Source: an uncultured Prevotellaceae bacterium (GTDB lineage: Bacteria; Bacteroidota; Bacteroidia; Bacteroidales; Muribaculaceae). Taken from it: a DNA stretch of 64,000 nt. The notes beneath the pieces are model-generated. The model was not told the origin of the DNA. It was given only the letters and a program-made list of their open reading frames with translations, and searched no databases. A program made the position numbers and the translations under genes. The DNA is taken from assembly GCA_947165485.1 (NCBI GenBank), contig CAMVAP010000009.1:1-64000 (forward strand), read 5' to 3'. Below are positions 24,590 through 33,015 of the stretch, piece after piece (position 1 is the stretch's first letter; every line of letters begins with the position of its first letter).

Positions 24590-25804
24590 TTAATAGGCGA
24601 TGGTGATGACCTTGGGTTTCACGCTGTAATCCTTGTAGCCTGGTGCCACTTGGGTCGTTCCACTCACGTCCAGCGGGTCGCTGCGGCGGCTGTAGGTGTA
24701 GAAGTACCCGCCGGTGACGTTCAGGTTGCGGTCGATTTTGACCCCCTTGGGTTTCTTGATGTCACGGGTTCCCGTGGCGACAGCGATGAATTGGCCTCCG
24801 GTGATGTTCACATCCCACTTGGCGTTGAGCCCCTTGCCGCCGTCGCCAGTGGCTTTGAGCTTGAGTGTGCCGCCGTTGACGGTGAGCAGCGTGTCGCAAT
24901 AGAGTGCGGCACATGCCGTGGTGTCGGTCAAGTCGTTCTCGTCGGTGATGCGGGTATCGCCGTTGCTGATGGCAATGAGGCGACCGCCGTTAACGGTCAT
25001 GGGACCGCCGCTGCGCACACCCTTGGCTCCCGTGCCGGTCGTCTCGATGTTGATGACCCCACCGTCCAGGATGATGCCGTCGTTGGCCCGCAAGCCGTCG
25101 AGTGCGGTGCTGCTGATGTGGATGTTCACGCCGGGACGCACGCGGATGTAGTCGTCGCTGCGCAGGCCGCCACGCCCCGTGGCATTGATGTTGAGGCGTC
25201 CCTTTCCGCTCAAGATGATCTGCCCCTCGCTGAAGAGGGCCGCCTTCTGGTCTTCGTCATCGACCATGGTGTACTCCTGGCCGTCCTGCAGGTGGTTGGT
25301 CGTGCCGTCGGCCAGGACGACATACATCGACTTGCTGCCCTGGTTGTTGATGGCGGCACCATGGGGGTTGGTCATGTCGATATTGTTGAGAAGCACCTGG
25401 AAACGCTTGTCCCCGTAGAATTTCAATGAGCCATCAGCGGTCTTTCCACTGACGATGAACTGCACCGGTCCCGACATATTCATGACCACGACATGAGCGC
25501 CACTGTTGCTCACGGTGACGCCAGGAACAGAGCCAGTCACCGTCACCATGTCACCGCTGTATTGAATCTCGATGACCTGGTTCCACGATGTGTTCTCCAC
25601 ATAGTCGTTGTAAGCCTCGTCGGCCTCGTCGGTCACGGGTACATCGGGTTTCTCGACCAGGGCCGAGAAATCCAGCTCGATGCTGGCGGGTTCCACCTGA
25701 TACTGGGCGATGATGTCGGCCATGTCGGTGTCATCGTTCACACATGATGCCATGCCCATCGCCATCGTGGTCAATACCATGCTGTAGTATAGAATCTTTT
25801 TCAT
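24590..25804 (-). CDS. DUF4353 beta-helix lipoprotein
   Basis: The 404-residue protein has lipobox MASC (Cys20) and an acidic linker (DVPVTDEADEAYNDYVENTSW). The beta-helix domain is paralogous to the product of 23185-24531, with shared blocks such as GSLKFY...FQ..LN, DQKAA.FSEGQI and KGVK. It has no dockerin. It is probably the surface-anchored partner of that secreted paralogue. The stop codon is 5 bp from the end of the preceding operon member, arguing for co-transcription. Confidence 0.82.
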   Translation of the reverse strand: MKKILYYSMVLTTMAMGMASCVNDDTDMADIIAQYQVEPASIELDFSALVEKPDVPVTDEADEAYNDYVENTSWNQVIEIQYSGDMVTVTGSVPGVTVSNSGAHVVVMNMSGPVQFIVSGKTADGSLKFYGDKRFQVLLNNIDMTNPHGAAINNQGSKSMYVVLADGTTNHLQDGQEYTMVDDEDQKAALFSEGQIILSGKGRLNINATGRGGLRSDDYIRVRPGVNIHISSTALDGLRANDGIILDGGVINIETTGTGAKGVRSGGPMTVNGGRLIAISNGDTRITDENDLTDTTACAALYCDTLLTVNGGTLKLKATGDGGKGLNAKWDVNITGGQFIAVATGTRDIKKPKGVKIDRNLNVTGGYFYTYSRRSDPLDVSGTTQVAPGYKDYSVKPKVITIAY

Positions 25805-25809
25805 GTCGT

Positions 25810-26559
25810 TTAAAATTTAAAGGTGTATCCCATGCCCAGGTAGTGTATGTTGGGTTCACCGTTTTTCACTTGATAGCGGTAGTAAGCCTTAAAGGCGTGA
25901 GTCTTTTTCAATGTGTGCTCCACACCCACGATAAATCGTGTGTTGTCGAGTTCTCGCGTGGTGTGGAACTCCACACTGGCAAACGGGTCGAACTTGCAGC
26001 GCGGTATGTCCCATTCCACTTGCAGGCGGCTGCGCAGCACATTCTTGCCCTTGCCTTTTTCCTCATAGTCTTCCCACATTCCCTCGTCAAAGTCGAAGTT
26101 GTCGATGATCTTGGAGGGTCGGTAGGTGTATTGCCAGCGCTCACGCAGGCTTATCTCCACGCGTTGAATCTTGTGGCTGGCGGTGAGCATCACATTGAAG
26201 CGATGGCGTATAGCCCAATAGCTGGGCCGCCAGTTGTTGTAACTCACGCCATCGTCTTGAAAGGTGAGCTTCTCGGCATTGTTATAGATGAGCAAGTTGT
26301 AGCCCGCGCCAGCTTTGAGCCACGGCAGCACCTTGTAGCTGACATCGGCGCCCAGTCCCATGCGGTCAACAGTGCGGAACGTGTTGCGGGAGCGGAACTC
26401 AAATTCAAATCCTGTGCTCAGCTTTTTGTTGAATTTGTGTGATATTCCAGCCGACACAATCAACCCAGCATCGTCGGCAATCAACGATGTTGGGAAGAAT
26501 GCTGTGCACAGTAACAGGAACAGGCTCGCTATCAGTTGTTTTCTTTCACGTCTTGCCAT
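25810..26559 (-). CDS. DUF2490 outer-membrane beta-barrel protein
   Basis: The 249-residue protein has a signal sequence (IASLFLLLCTAFFPTSLIA) and alternating amphipathic strands (GFEFEFRSRNTFR, VEISLRERWQYTYRP, FDPFASVEFHT). It ends in a C-terminal aromatic strand (LGMGYTFKF), as expected of an outer-membrane barrel of the DUF2490 family. The start overlaps the stop of the DUF4956 gene by 28 bp. In this operon it could export or anchor something at the outer membrane. Function is unknown. Confidence 0.8.
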   Translation of the reverse strand: MARRERKQLIASLFLLLCTAFFPTSLIADDAGLIVSAGISHKFNKKLSTGFEFEFRSRNTFRTVDRMGLGADVSYKVLPWLKAGAGYNLLIYNNAEKLTFQDDGVSYNNWRPSYWAIRHRFNVMLTASHKIQRVEISLRERWQYTYRPSKIIDNFDFDEGMWEDYEEKGKGKNVLRSRLQVEWDIPRCKFDPFASVEFHTTRELDNTRFIVGVEHTLKKTHAFKAYYRYQVKNGEPNIHYLGMGYTFKF

Positions 26560-27272
26560 TCGTCTCTATGTATCTTTAATGTATTGTTGATATGGCTATC
26601 ACTTGTGCCGTTGTTCTCGTATTCAATCTTGAGAACGGCGGTGTCCTTGAGGAAGTCGATAGAGCCCACATTCACCTTGGTGATATTGAGCCCGGTGCGC
26701 TTGTGCAGGTCTTCGAGCAATTCCTCGCGGCGCTCGGGGGTGATCAACTCAATGCGGTCATACAGGATGAGCTTGCTGGCCAGGTTGGCCCGCAATACCA
26801 GGGTCTCAAACAACCAGATGAGCAATGCGATGGCCACATTGGGGATGAGCAGTTCTATAAAGCTCAACGAGTCGGCCAGGGCATTGATGACCGACAGGCT
26901 GATGACGCCAAACATGTAGGACATTTCCCTCACGGGTATCGTCTCGGTGCGGTATCGCAGCACGCCAAAGATGGCGAACAATCCCAGTGCAAAGCCAATC
27001 TTGACCTTGACACTGCCCAGCAGGTAGATCAGGAAGAAGATGCTCACGCTCAACAGCACGAGGGTGAAGAAGTAGTCGCGGCGGTGAGTCTTGCGGTAAT
27101 ACAAGTAGTAAACGATGAAGAACAGCACCAGCAGGAAGAAGCCAAAGCGTATCAACATCTCGGTTACTCCTGCCGCGTCAAACCACCTGAACCCCGGGGC
27201 GGTGCTGCTGACAACATTCTGTACGGCTTCAATGCCGTCGTCCAATGCCGATAAATCCTGTAATAATCTCAT
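26532..27272 (-). CDS. DUF4956 membrane protein
   Basis: The 246-residue protein has about four to five hydrophobic helices in its first 160 residues (MLIRFGFFLLVLFFIVYYLYY and following). The family-typical GLFAIFGVLRYRTETIPVREM segment sits between helices. A cytoplasmic alpha/beta tail ends it. DUF4956 genes are often found next to VTC-domain genes in bacteria, as here, but the biochemical role is unknown. A partner or channel for the VTC product is inference. Confidence 0.85.
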   Translation of the reverse strand: MRLLQDLSALDDGIEAVQNVVSSTAPGFRWFDAAGVTEMLIRFGFFLLVLFFIVYYLYYRKTHRRDYFFTLVLLSVSIFFLIYLLGSVKVKIGFALGLFAIFGVLRYRTETIPVREMSYMFGVISLSVINALADSLSFIELLIPNVAIALLIWLFETLVLRANLASKLILYDRIELITPERREELLEDLHKRTGLNITKVNVGSIDFLKDTAVLKIEYENNGTSDSHINNTLKIHRDEWQDVKENN

Positions 27273-27308
27273 AATCGTAGTGTTTTTTCTCTTGTTGGTT
27301 GATGATGG

Positions 27309-28106
27309 TTAATGTTGCTGTACCCTTGATAACAGACGTTCTATCATGTGGAGGCGTTCCTTGAAGTTGTTGCGCTTCAATGAGGGATTGGTCAGCGCGC
27401 TGCCCATGCAGTACTTGCTGAAACCGCTAGGCTTGATGCGCAGGTCGCGCAGCATGTGCAGGATGGGGGAGGGCTGCAGGCCGTCGCGCTTGAGCTCGAT
27501 AATGACCAGGCCAGTCAAGTCGGCATTGTTGCCGGTCTTGATGTTGTGGAAGCGCAGGGCGGTGTCGATGGTCAGGCGCTCGGTCTTGGCCTTGTTGACA
27601 AGCGTGATGCGGCTGAAGTGGTTTTCCAGGTGCTCGGTGAGGACGGTGGGGTCGTAACGGAGGTGCTTGTGCAAGAACTCGTCGTAGAGTCTGAACTGCT
27701 CGTCCTGGCGCTGGAAACGGATGCCGTGGTCGGGATTTGTCGGGTCAAAGCCTACCATATCGATGCGTTTCTTCTTGGTGCGGCCATGATTGTTCTTGGT
27801 CTTCACTTCCAGGAAGTTGAGACCGGAGTCCACATAGGAACGGATGCGCAGCTTCTGGCGCCCGGCATGTCCGTTCTGGTGAACAATATACATGTTGTTA
27901 TCGGGTGTGTCAAAATAGGTGGTATAATAGGAGGCAATGCGCCGTCCGTCAATGTCTTGGGCGCGGTAATCCTCCTGGGCCAGCATCAATAACAATCGCA
28001 GCCGGTCAACCGTGGTGACAAACTTGGTGTCGGTACGGTTCATCAGCTTGATGCCGCTCATCTCGTCGAGCGTAATCGGGGCATATTTCTTGATGATGCT
28101 GTCCAT
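27309..28106 (-). CDS. VTC-domain (polyphosphate polymerase-like) protein
   Basis: The 265-residue protein is a single VTC/triphosphate-tunnel domain. It shows the KFVTTVDRL strand, the paired basic/acidic strands RQKLRIRSYVDSG and FLEVKTKNNHGRTKKKRIDM, and later EHLENHFSRITLVN, ERLTIDTALRF and LVIIELKRDG. The alternating Arg/Lys and Glu residues line the tunnel in yeast Vtc4, which makes polyphosphate from ATP. No membrane segment or SPX domain is present. As first gene of a five-gene operon, divergent from the Na/Pi symporter, it suggests a phosphate-linked polymer or nucleotide activity. Polyphosphate synthesis itself is not shown. Confidence 0.85.
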   Translation of the reverse strand: MDSIIKKYAPITLDEMSGIKLMNRTDTKFVTTVDRLRLLLMLAQEDYRAQDIDGRRIASYYTTYFDTPDNNMYIVHQNGHAGRQKLRIRSYVDSGLNFLEVKTKNNHGRTKKKRIDMVGFDPTNPDHGIRFQRQDEQFRLYDEFLHKHLRYDPTVLTEHLENHFSRITLVNKAKTERLTIDTALRFHNIKTGNNADLTGLVIIELKRDGLQPSPILHMLRDLRIKPSGFSKYCMGSALTNPSLKRNNFKERLHMIERLLSRVQQH

Positions 28107-28114
28107 TGGGATGG

Positions 28115-28122
28115 CAAATATA
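28115..28122 (-). promoter_or_regulatory. -7 box of the VTC operon
   Basis: Minus-strand TATATTTG (28122-28115), then 8 bases to the ATG at 28106, giving an apparently leaderless or near-leaderless mRNA. No good TTTG is seen at -33, which would fit dependence on an activator. Confidence 0.5.
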
Positions 28123-28222
28123 TACTAATTAACGGAAATAAAACGCTTGAATTGTGATATTTAGACCAGAAATCAACAAATAATTGAAATTTCTCAACCA
28201 AAATCTGTAGTTTGTTCTGCGC

Positions 28223-28252
28223 TGTAACAAAATAGTAACGGGTTTGTAATGC
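28223..28252 (+). promoter_or_regulatory. Candidate Pho box: three direct repeats at 11-bp period
   Basis: GTAAC at 28224-28228, GTAAC at 28235-28239 and GTAAT at 28246-28250 lie exactly 11 bp apart, each preceded by T or A. PhoB-family regulators bind 7-bp direct repeats with an 11-bp period just upstream of the promoter. The last repeat ends about 33 bp before the -7 box at 28284. The binding protein would be the PhoB-like product of 30075. This is inference from spacing and position. Confidence 0.5.
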
Positions 28253-28283
28253 TATCGCAAACGGTTGACATGTGGGCAATATG

Positions 28284-28291
28284 TAATTTTG
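28284..28291 (+). promoter_or_regulatory. -7 box of the Na/Pi symporter gene
   Basis: TAATTTTG, 31 bp before the ATG at 28322. The -33 TTTG is not conserved, consistent with an activated promoter. Confidence 0.55.
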
Positions 28292-28321
28292 CAACGGTAA
28301 AACGAAAATAATTTCAATATA

Positions 28322-30013
28322 ATGGAGACAACACAGCAGTATGTATTGATATTGCTCAAGATTTTAGGAACATTAGGTCTGCTGATATTTGGCATGCGCA
28401 TGATGAGTACTGCCTTGCAGAAGATGGCGGGCTCGCAGTTGCGTCATGTGCTGGGACGCATGACTACCAATCGCTTTATGGGAATGTTGACGGGTACCGC
28501 GGTGACCTGTGCCGTGCAGTCATCGTCGGCGACGACGGTGATGACGGTATCGTTTGTGTCGGCAGGTCTGCTCACCCTGGGGCAGGCCATCAGCGTCATC
28601 ATGGGTGCCAACATCGGCACTACGTTGACGGCATGGATCATGTCACTGGGTTATAATGTGGACTTGACCAATGTGGTTTTCCCGTCATTCCTCGTGGGCA
28701 TCCTGCTCATCTATCACAAGCGGCACCGCTATAAGGGCGATTTCTTGTTTGGCATCGCATTCATGTTCTTCTCGCTGGTGCTGTTGAGCAGTGCTGGCAA
28801 GGAGCTGGATCTGGAACACAACGAGGCCGTGATGCGTTTCTTCTCGTCGTTTGACACGAGCAGTTATCTGTCTATCCTGTCCTTCCTGGCCATCGGCACG
28901 GTGATCACGTGTATCGTGCAGTCCTCGGCAGCGGTGATGGCCATCACGATACTGCTGTGCTCGACGGGTGTGTTGCCCATCTACCTGGGCATCGCGCTGG
29001 TGATGGGAGAAAACATTGGCACAACGGCAACTGCCAATCTGGCCGCACTGGGTGCCAACACCGAGGCGCGCCGTGCCGCTCTGGCCCATCTGTTGTTCAA
29101 TGTGTTTGGCGTGATATGGGTCATGTGTGTGTTCTACCCGTTTGTGGACTTGGTGTGCAAGCTCGTGGGCTATGATGTGACGGCAGGAGGTCAAAGCGAG
29201 CGTCTCCCCATTGTGCTGGCTATGTTCCACACCTGCTTCAATGTGACCAACACCGCGATTCTCATAGGCTTCATCCCCCAGATGGAAAGAGTGGTGCGGT
29301 GGCTGCTGCCCGATAAGGAGCAGGGCCAGAATGAGCCCTTCAAGCTGCTCTATATCAAGTCCAACCTGATTCAGACCCCCGAGATTGCCGTCATGCAGGC
29401 TCAGAAGGAGACCGCCCACTATGGCAAACGAGTGCAGGAGATGTTTGGACTGGTGCGTACCATGCTCAACGAGCGGGATAATGACAAGATTGAAGACATC
29501 TACCAGCAGATCGAGCGTGATGAGGATGTCACCGACGAAGCAGAGATTACCATTGCCCGCTTCCTGGAACAGGTGAGTGATGGCCACTTGAGCGATGACT
29601 CCAAGATGAAGGTGAGGCAGATGCTGCGTGAAATAGGCGAGATCGAGAGCATTGGCGATTCCTGTTACCGCCTTGCGCGCACGATACAGCGCCGCAATCA
29701 ACAGGGGCGTGAATTTAATGACGACCAGCAGCAGCACATCAACGAGATGACGGCATTGTGTGACAGTGCGTTGAGCCAGATGAACCTTGTGCTGGAAGAG
29801 CGCCTGGAGGATCACTACCTGCGGCAGACCTACTACTACGAGAACCAGATCAACTCCCTGAGGGACAAACTCAAGTCGGACAATGCTAAGGCCATCGACG
29901 AGCGTCAGTATGATTACGCGCTGGGAACTGCCTATGGTGACCTGGTGGGTGAGCTGGAGAAATTGGGCGACTATGTGGTCAACGTTGTGGAAGCGCGTTT
30001 TGGCCAGATGTAA
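28322..30013 (+). CDS. Na/Pi cotransporter with C-terminal PhoU domain
   Basis: The 563-residue protein has two inverted Na_Pi_cotrans repeats carrying the QSSSATTVMTV (about residue 62) and QSSAAVMAITILL (about residue 200) signatures, with GANIGTT and GENIGTTATA nearby. The last about 210 residues form a PhoU-like helical bundle (EIGEIESIGDSCYRLARTI). It imports inorganic phosphate with sodium. The PhoU part may report phosphate status to the adjacent two-component system. It is divergent from the VTC operon. Confidence 0.92.
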   Translation: METTQQYVLILLKILGTLGLLIFGMRMMSTALQKMAGSQLRHVLGRMTTNRFMGMLTGTAVTCAVQSSSATTVMTVSFVSAGLLTLGQAISVIMGANIGTTLTAWIMSLGYNVDLTNVVFPSFLVGILLIYHKRHRYKGDFLFGIAFMFFSLVLLSSAGKELDLEHNEAVMRFFSSFDTSSYLSILSFLAIGTVITCIVQSSAAVMAITILLCSTGVLPIYLGIALVMGENIGTTATANLAALGANTEARRAALAHLLFNVFGVIWVMCVFYPFVDLVCKLVGYDVTAGGQSERLPIVLAMFHTCFNVTNTAILIGFIPQMERVVRWLLPDKEQGQNEPFKLLYIKSNLIQTPEIAVMQAQKETAHYGKRVQEMFGLVRTMLNERDNDKIEDIYQQIERDEDVTDEAEITIARFLEQVSDGHLSDDSKMKVRQMLREIGEIESIGDSCYRLARTIQRRNQQGREFNDDQQQHINEMTALCDSALSQMNLVLEERLEDHYLRQTYYYENQINSLRDKLKSDNAKAIDERQYDYALGTAYGDLVGELEKLGDYVVNVVEARFGQM

Positions 30014-30036
30014 CCGCATTATTTTGCGATGAATGG

Positions 30037-30065
30037 TTGAAAATCAATAAAGTTTATTATTTTTG
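30037..30065 (+). promoter_or_regulatory. Promoter for the PhoB-like regulator, apparently leaderless
   Basis: TTG (30037-30039), 18-bp spacer, TATTTTTG (30058-30065), then 9 bases to ATG 30075. Confidence 0.5.
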
Positions 30066-30074
30066 CGGTTAGAA

Positions 30075-30752
30075 ATGAAACAGAAGATACTAGTCATTGA
30101 CGATGAGCGCGACCTGTGTGAGATCTTGCAGTTCAATCTCACCGCGGCGGGTTACGAGGTTGACACAGCCTTCTCGGGGGAGGATGCCTTGAAAAGGGAC
30201 ATCCCCTCCTATGACCTGTTATTGCTGGATGTGATGATGCCTGGCATATCGGGGTTTGAACTTGCCGCGCATCTCAAGCGGGATGCCGCCACGGCCAGCG
30301 TTCCCATCATTTTTCTCACGGCACTGGACGAGGAGAAAGACACGTTGCACGGCTTTGACCTCGGGGCCGATGATTATATAGCCAAGCCCTTCTCGGTGCG
30401 CGAGGTGGAGGCCAGGGTCAAGGCGGTCTTGGGCCGCACCTCTACAGGCGCGTCGAGTGTGCGGGAACTGCGCTACGAGGGTCTGGTGATGGATTTGTCC
30501 AAAATGTCGGTCACCATCGATGGTGAACCCGTGATGCTGACCAAGACCGAGTATGAGCTCTTGAAGTTGTTCCTGGAGCACCGTGGTCAGGTGTTCTCGC
30601 GCCAGGATGTGCTGGACAAGGTGTGGCCTAGCGATGTGGTGGTTACCGACCGCACCGTTGATGTCAATATCACCCGTATGCGCAAGAAGATAGGGCGTTA
30701 CTCGTCATGCATAGTCACCCGTCATGGATTCGGGTATTTGTTTGTCGTGTGA
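30075..30752 (+). CDS. PhoB/OmpR-family response regulator
   Basis: The 225-residue protein has a receiver domain (residues 1-120) with acidic pocket Asp9-Asp10, phosphoacceptor Asp52 (LLLLDVMMPG) and Lys in IAKPFS. A winged-helix trans_reg_C domain follows (MLTKTEYELLKLFLEHRGQV, then DRTVDVNITRMRKKIG). ATG 30075 is chosen over a TTG at 30063 that overlaps the promoter box. Its stop overlaps the kinase start (ATGA). Position after a Na/Pi-PhoU gene and upstream of a PhoR-like kinase suggests control of phosphate genes. Confidence 0.93.
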   Translation: MKQKILVIDDERDLCEILQFNLTAAGYEVDTAFSGEDALKRDIPSYDLLLLDVMMPGISGFELAAHLKRDAATASVPIIFLTALDEEKDTLHGFDLGADDYIAKPFSVREVEARVKAVLGRTSTGASSVRELRYEGLVMDLSKMSVTIDGEPVMLTKTEYELLKLFLEHRGQVFSRQDVLDKVWPSDVVVTDRTVDVNITRMRKKIGRYSSCIVTRHGFGYLFVV

Positions 30753-31672
30753 TGAAAAAGTTGTCCGAAGGCCGCAAGATGTTCCTCAGCGTGATGGTGA
30801 TTTTCATCATCTATGCGATCATTTTTATCCTCTTTGAAGACTATGACCGCAACTTCTTGTTGCCGTTTGAGGAAAGCAGTGACTGGCACCTGCTGTTATT
30901 CTCCCTGGTCGTGATGGCTGGGCTGGGGGTGCTGCTTCACCGCTACTCGCAGCGCATGGATGAGCGCATTAATCAGGACCAGATCAACAAGGAGACCCAG
31001 TTGCGCCGTGAGCTCACACAGAATATCTCCCACGAGCTCAAGACACCAGTAGCCAGCATCCTGGGCTATACCGAGACTATCCTGGGCCACCCCGAGATGG
31101 ATGCCGCGACACGGCGCCAATTCATCGAGCGCACGCAGTCCCAGGCCCGTCGCTTGACGTCGCTGTTGCAGGATATCTCCACGCTCAACCGCATGGACTA
31201 TGCCGCCGACAAGATTACCATTGAACGGGTGGATGTCTCCCGCATCGTGAGCGATATCGTCAGCGAGACCGCTCTGGCCGCCAGTGCCAAGCGCATGAAG
31301 GTGAACAACCATCTGCGTCAAGACATTATCGTCAACGGCAATAGCTCCCTCATTTATAGCATCTTCCGCAACCTGATGGACAATGCCATCAACTATGCTG
31401 GCGAGGACACGACGGTCGCAATCATGGCCAGTGAGCACGCCGGCAAGTGGCATTTTACTTTCACCGACAATGGCGCAGGCATTCCCGAGGAACATCTGTC
31501 ACGCATTTTTGAGCGTTTTTATCGTCTGGACAAGGGCCGTAGCCGATCGCTGGGCGGGACTGGCCTGGGACTGGCCATCGTCAAGAATGCCGTGGTGATG
31601 CATGGGGGCACAATCAAAGCACAAGCCGCCACGGGTGGAGGCTTGTGCTTCAAGTTCACACTCAAGAAATAA
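30752..31672 (+). CDS. PhoR-like sensor histidine kinase
   Basis: The 306-residue protein has two membrane helices (about residues 14-30 and 48-66) with a very short periplasmic loop, so sensing is probably through the membrane or a partner such as PhoU. The H-box is ISHELKTPVASILGY (His94). The ATPase has N (NLMDNAIN), G1 (DNGAGIP), F (RIFERFYR) and G2 (GGTGLGLAIV) boxes. The start ATG at 30752 overlaps the regulator's TGA, so translation is coupled. Confidence 0.92.
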   Translation: MKKLSEGRKMFLSVMVIFIIYAIIFILFEDYDRNFLLPFEESSDWHLLLFSLVVMAGLGVLLHRYSQRMDERINQDQINKETQLRRELTQNISHELKTPVASILGYTETILGHPEMDAATRRQFIERTQSQARRLTSLLQDISTLNRMDYAADKITIERVDVSRIVSDIVSETALAASAKRMKVNNHLRQDIIVNGNSSLIYSIFRNLMDNAINYAGEDTTVAIMASEHAGKWHFTFTDNGAGIPEEHLSRIFERFYRLDKGRSRSLGGTGLGLAIVKNAVVMHGGTIKAQAATGGGLCFKFTLKK

Positions 31673-31688
31673 TCTCAAGTATTCTGCG

Positions 31689-32378
31689 TTACCTGCCTGC
31701 TGCCACCTCAAAACCGAGGCGCACGCCGTCATATTGCTTGCTCAGTTCTCCCACGGTCTGCAACGTGCTGTTGCCGCTCAGGGCCGCAGCGGCTTGCAGG
31801 ACCTTCAACAGGTTCTTGCTCTCAAAGGTGAGTCCCATGCCGTGGGTGCAACGTGTGACATAGGCATTGGTCGAGAAGAGCAGCGTCTGTAGCCTGATCG
31901 TGCCGCTCGACGGGTCAAACGAGTAGGTGCCGCTCAAGGGGATGCCCTTGATCTTGCCGGCGAACTGATGATCCTGGGTGAACTGGAACATCGTGTTCTG
32001 GGAGCTGATGCCCACGGTGTTATACACGGGCAGCAGTTTCTCCTTACAATTGGCGGCAGCGATAGCGCCACCGGCCTTGGCCAGCAGTTTCTCGCTGGTG
32101 AAAGCACATGCCGGCTCATAGTAGTACCACGTGCCGTACAGGTCTTGCTCGCTCAGCTTCACACTGCCGATGACCAGGTCCAGCAGGCCGTCAACGGTGT
32201 TCTGTGACCCCAGGGTGCCCAGGACACTTCCCAGGACTCCCCCCAGTACATCGCCCAGGCCCCCGCTGTTACCCGTTCCGTTACCGGTTGTGTCACCCAT
32301 GTTTCCCAGCAGGCCGGTTGTGCAGCCCGTGCCCAGTAGCATCACCAAGGCTAATACAGAGGTATAAATCTTCTTCAT
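31689..32378 (-). CDS. DUF4923 lipoprotein
   Basis: The 229-residue protein has lipobox GTGC (Cys19), then a G/N/L-rich low-complexity linker (GGLGDVLGGVLGSVLGTLGS). The domain with SEQDLYGTWYYYEPACAF and GTYSFDPSSGTIRLQTL is typical of DUF4923, a Bacteroidales lipocalin-like family of unknown function. It converges on the histidine kinase gene with only 16 bp between stops. Confidence 0.82.
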   Translation of the reverse strand: MKKIYTSVLALVMLLGTGCTTGLLGNMGDTTGNGTGNSGGLGDVLGGVLGSVLGTLGSQNTVDGLLDLVIGSVKLSEQDLYGTWYYYEPACAFTSEKLLAKAGGAIAAANCKEKLLPVYNTVGISSQNTMFQFTQDHQFAGKIKGIPLSGTYSFDPSSGTIRLQTLLFSTNAYVTRCTHGMGLTFESKNLLKVLQAAAALSGNSTLQTVGELSKQYDGVRLGFEVAAGR

Positions 32379-32505
32379 TGTTTCTAAAGCGTTAAAGTGA
32401 TAAAAAATTGGTTTTACAGCCGCAAATATAAATAAATAATGAGAAAATCAAGCCATTGAGGGCCGATTTTTCAACCAGTGGCGCAACCTGAGGGGGTGTA
32501 AAACC

Positions 32506-32533
32506 AAAAAGAGACTACTCACGTAGTCTCTTT
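32506..32533 (-). terminator. Terminator of the tRNA-Asn operon
   Basis: Minus strand: AGAGACTAC-gtga-GTAGTCTCT followed by TTTTGG, starting immediately after the encoded CCA of the last tRNA. Confidence 0.85.
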
Positions 32534-32537
32534 CTGG

Positions 32538-32611
32538 CGCTTCTTCTTGGACTTGAACCAAGGACCCCCTGATTAACAGTCAGATGCTCTAACCAACTGA
32601 GCTAAAGAAGC
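32538..32611 (-). tRNA. tRNA-Asn (GTT), copy 3 in transcription order
   Basis: The minus strand folds as a cloverleaf: acceptor GCTTCTT/AAGAAGC, anticodon loop CTGTTAA (anticodon GTT), T-arm CTTGG-TTCAAGT-CCAAG and discriminator G. This copy alone is followed by a templated CCA (32537-32535). It lies directly before the terminator. Confidence 0.96.
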
Positions 32612-32646
32612 ATTCCTCTCTTAATATCTATCTATTATGTTTTGTG

Positions 32647-32720
32647 CGCTTCTTCTTGGACTTGAACCAAGGACCCCCTGATTAACAGTCAGATGCTCTA
32701 ACCAACTGAGCTAAAGAAGC
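32647..32720 (-). tRNA. tRNA-Asn (GTT), copy 2
   Basis: Identical in sequence to the copy at 32538-32611 and offset by exactly 109 bp. The discriminator G is followed by CAC, so CCA must be added after transcription. Confidence 0.96.
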
Positions 32721-32755
32721 ATTCCTCTCTTAATATCTATCTATTATGTTTTGTG

Positions 32756-32829
32756 CGCTTCTTCTTGGACTTGAACCAAGGACCCCCTGATTAACAGTCA
32801 GATGCTCTAACCAACTGAGCTAAAGAAGC
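32756..32829 (-). tRNA. tRNA-Asn (GTT), copy 1 (promoter-proximal)
   Basis: Identical cloverleaf, again 109 bp from the next copy. The 35-bp spacers between copies are also identical, so the array arose by tandem duplication. No encoded CCA. Confidence 0.96.
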
Positions 32830-32843
32830 GTTTTCAGCATCTA

Positions 32844-32903
32844 TTCGGCAACCCCTGCCGAAAAATGCGGTGCAAAGATAGTACCAAAAATTGAACTGTG
32901 CAA
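32844..32903 (-). promoter_or_regulatory. Promoter and leader hairpin of the tRNA-Asn operon
   Basis: Minus strand: TTG (32903-32901), 20-bp spacer, TATCTTTG (32880-32873), and a leader carrying the perfect hairpin TTCGGCA-ggggt-TGCCGAA (32862-32844) before the first tRNA. Confidence 0.65.
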
Positions 32904-33015
32904 TAAAAAAATGAAAAAACTTGTTTTTTTTCGTCCAATAATAGTTTTTTAAGCCTCAAATGCAGCCCAAATTCGGGGAATAGTAGTATTTTCGCAGCCA
33001 AATACATTAATTATA

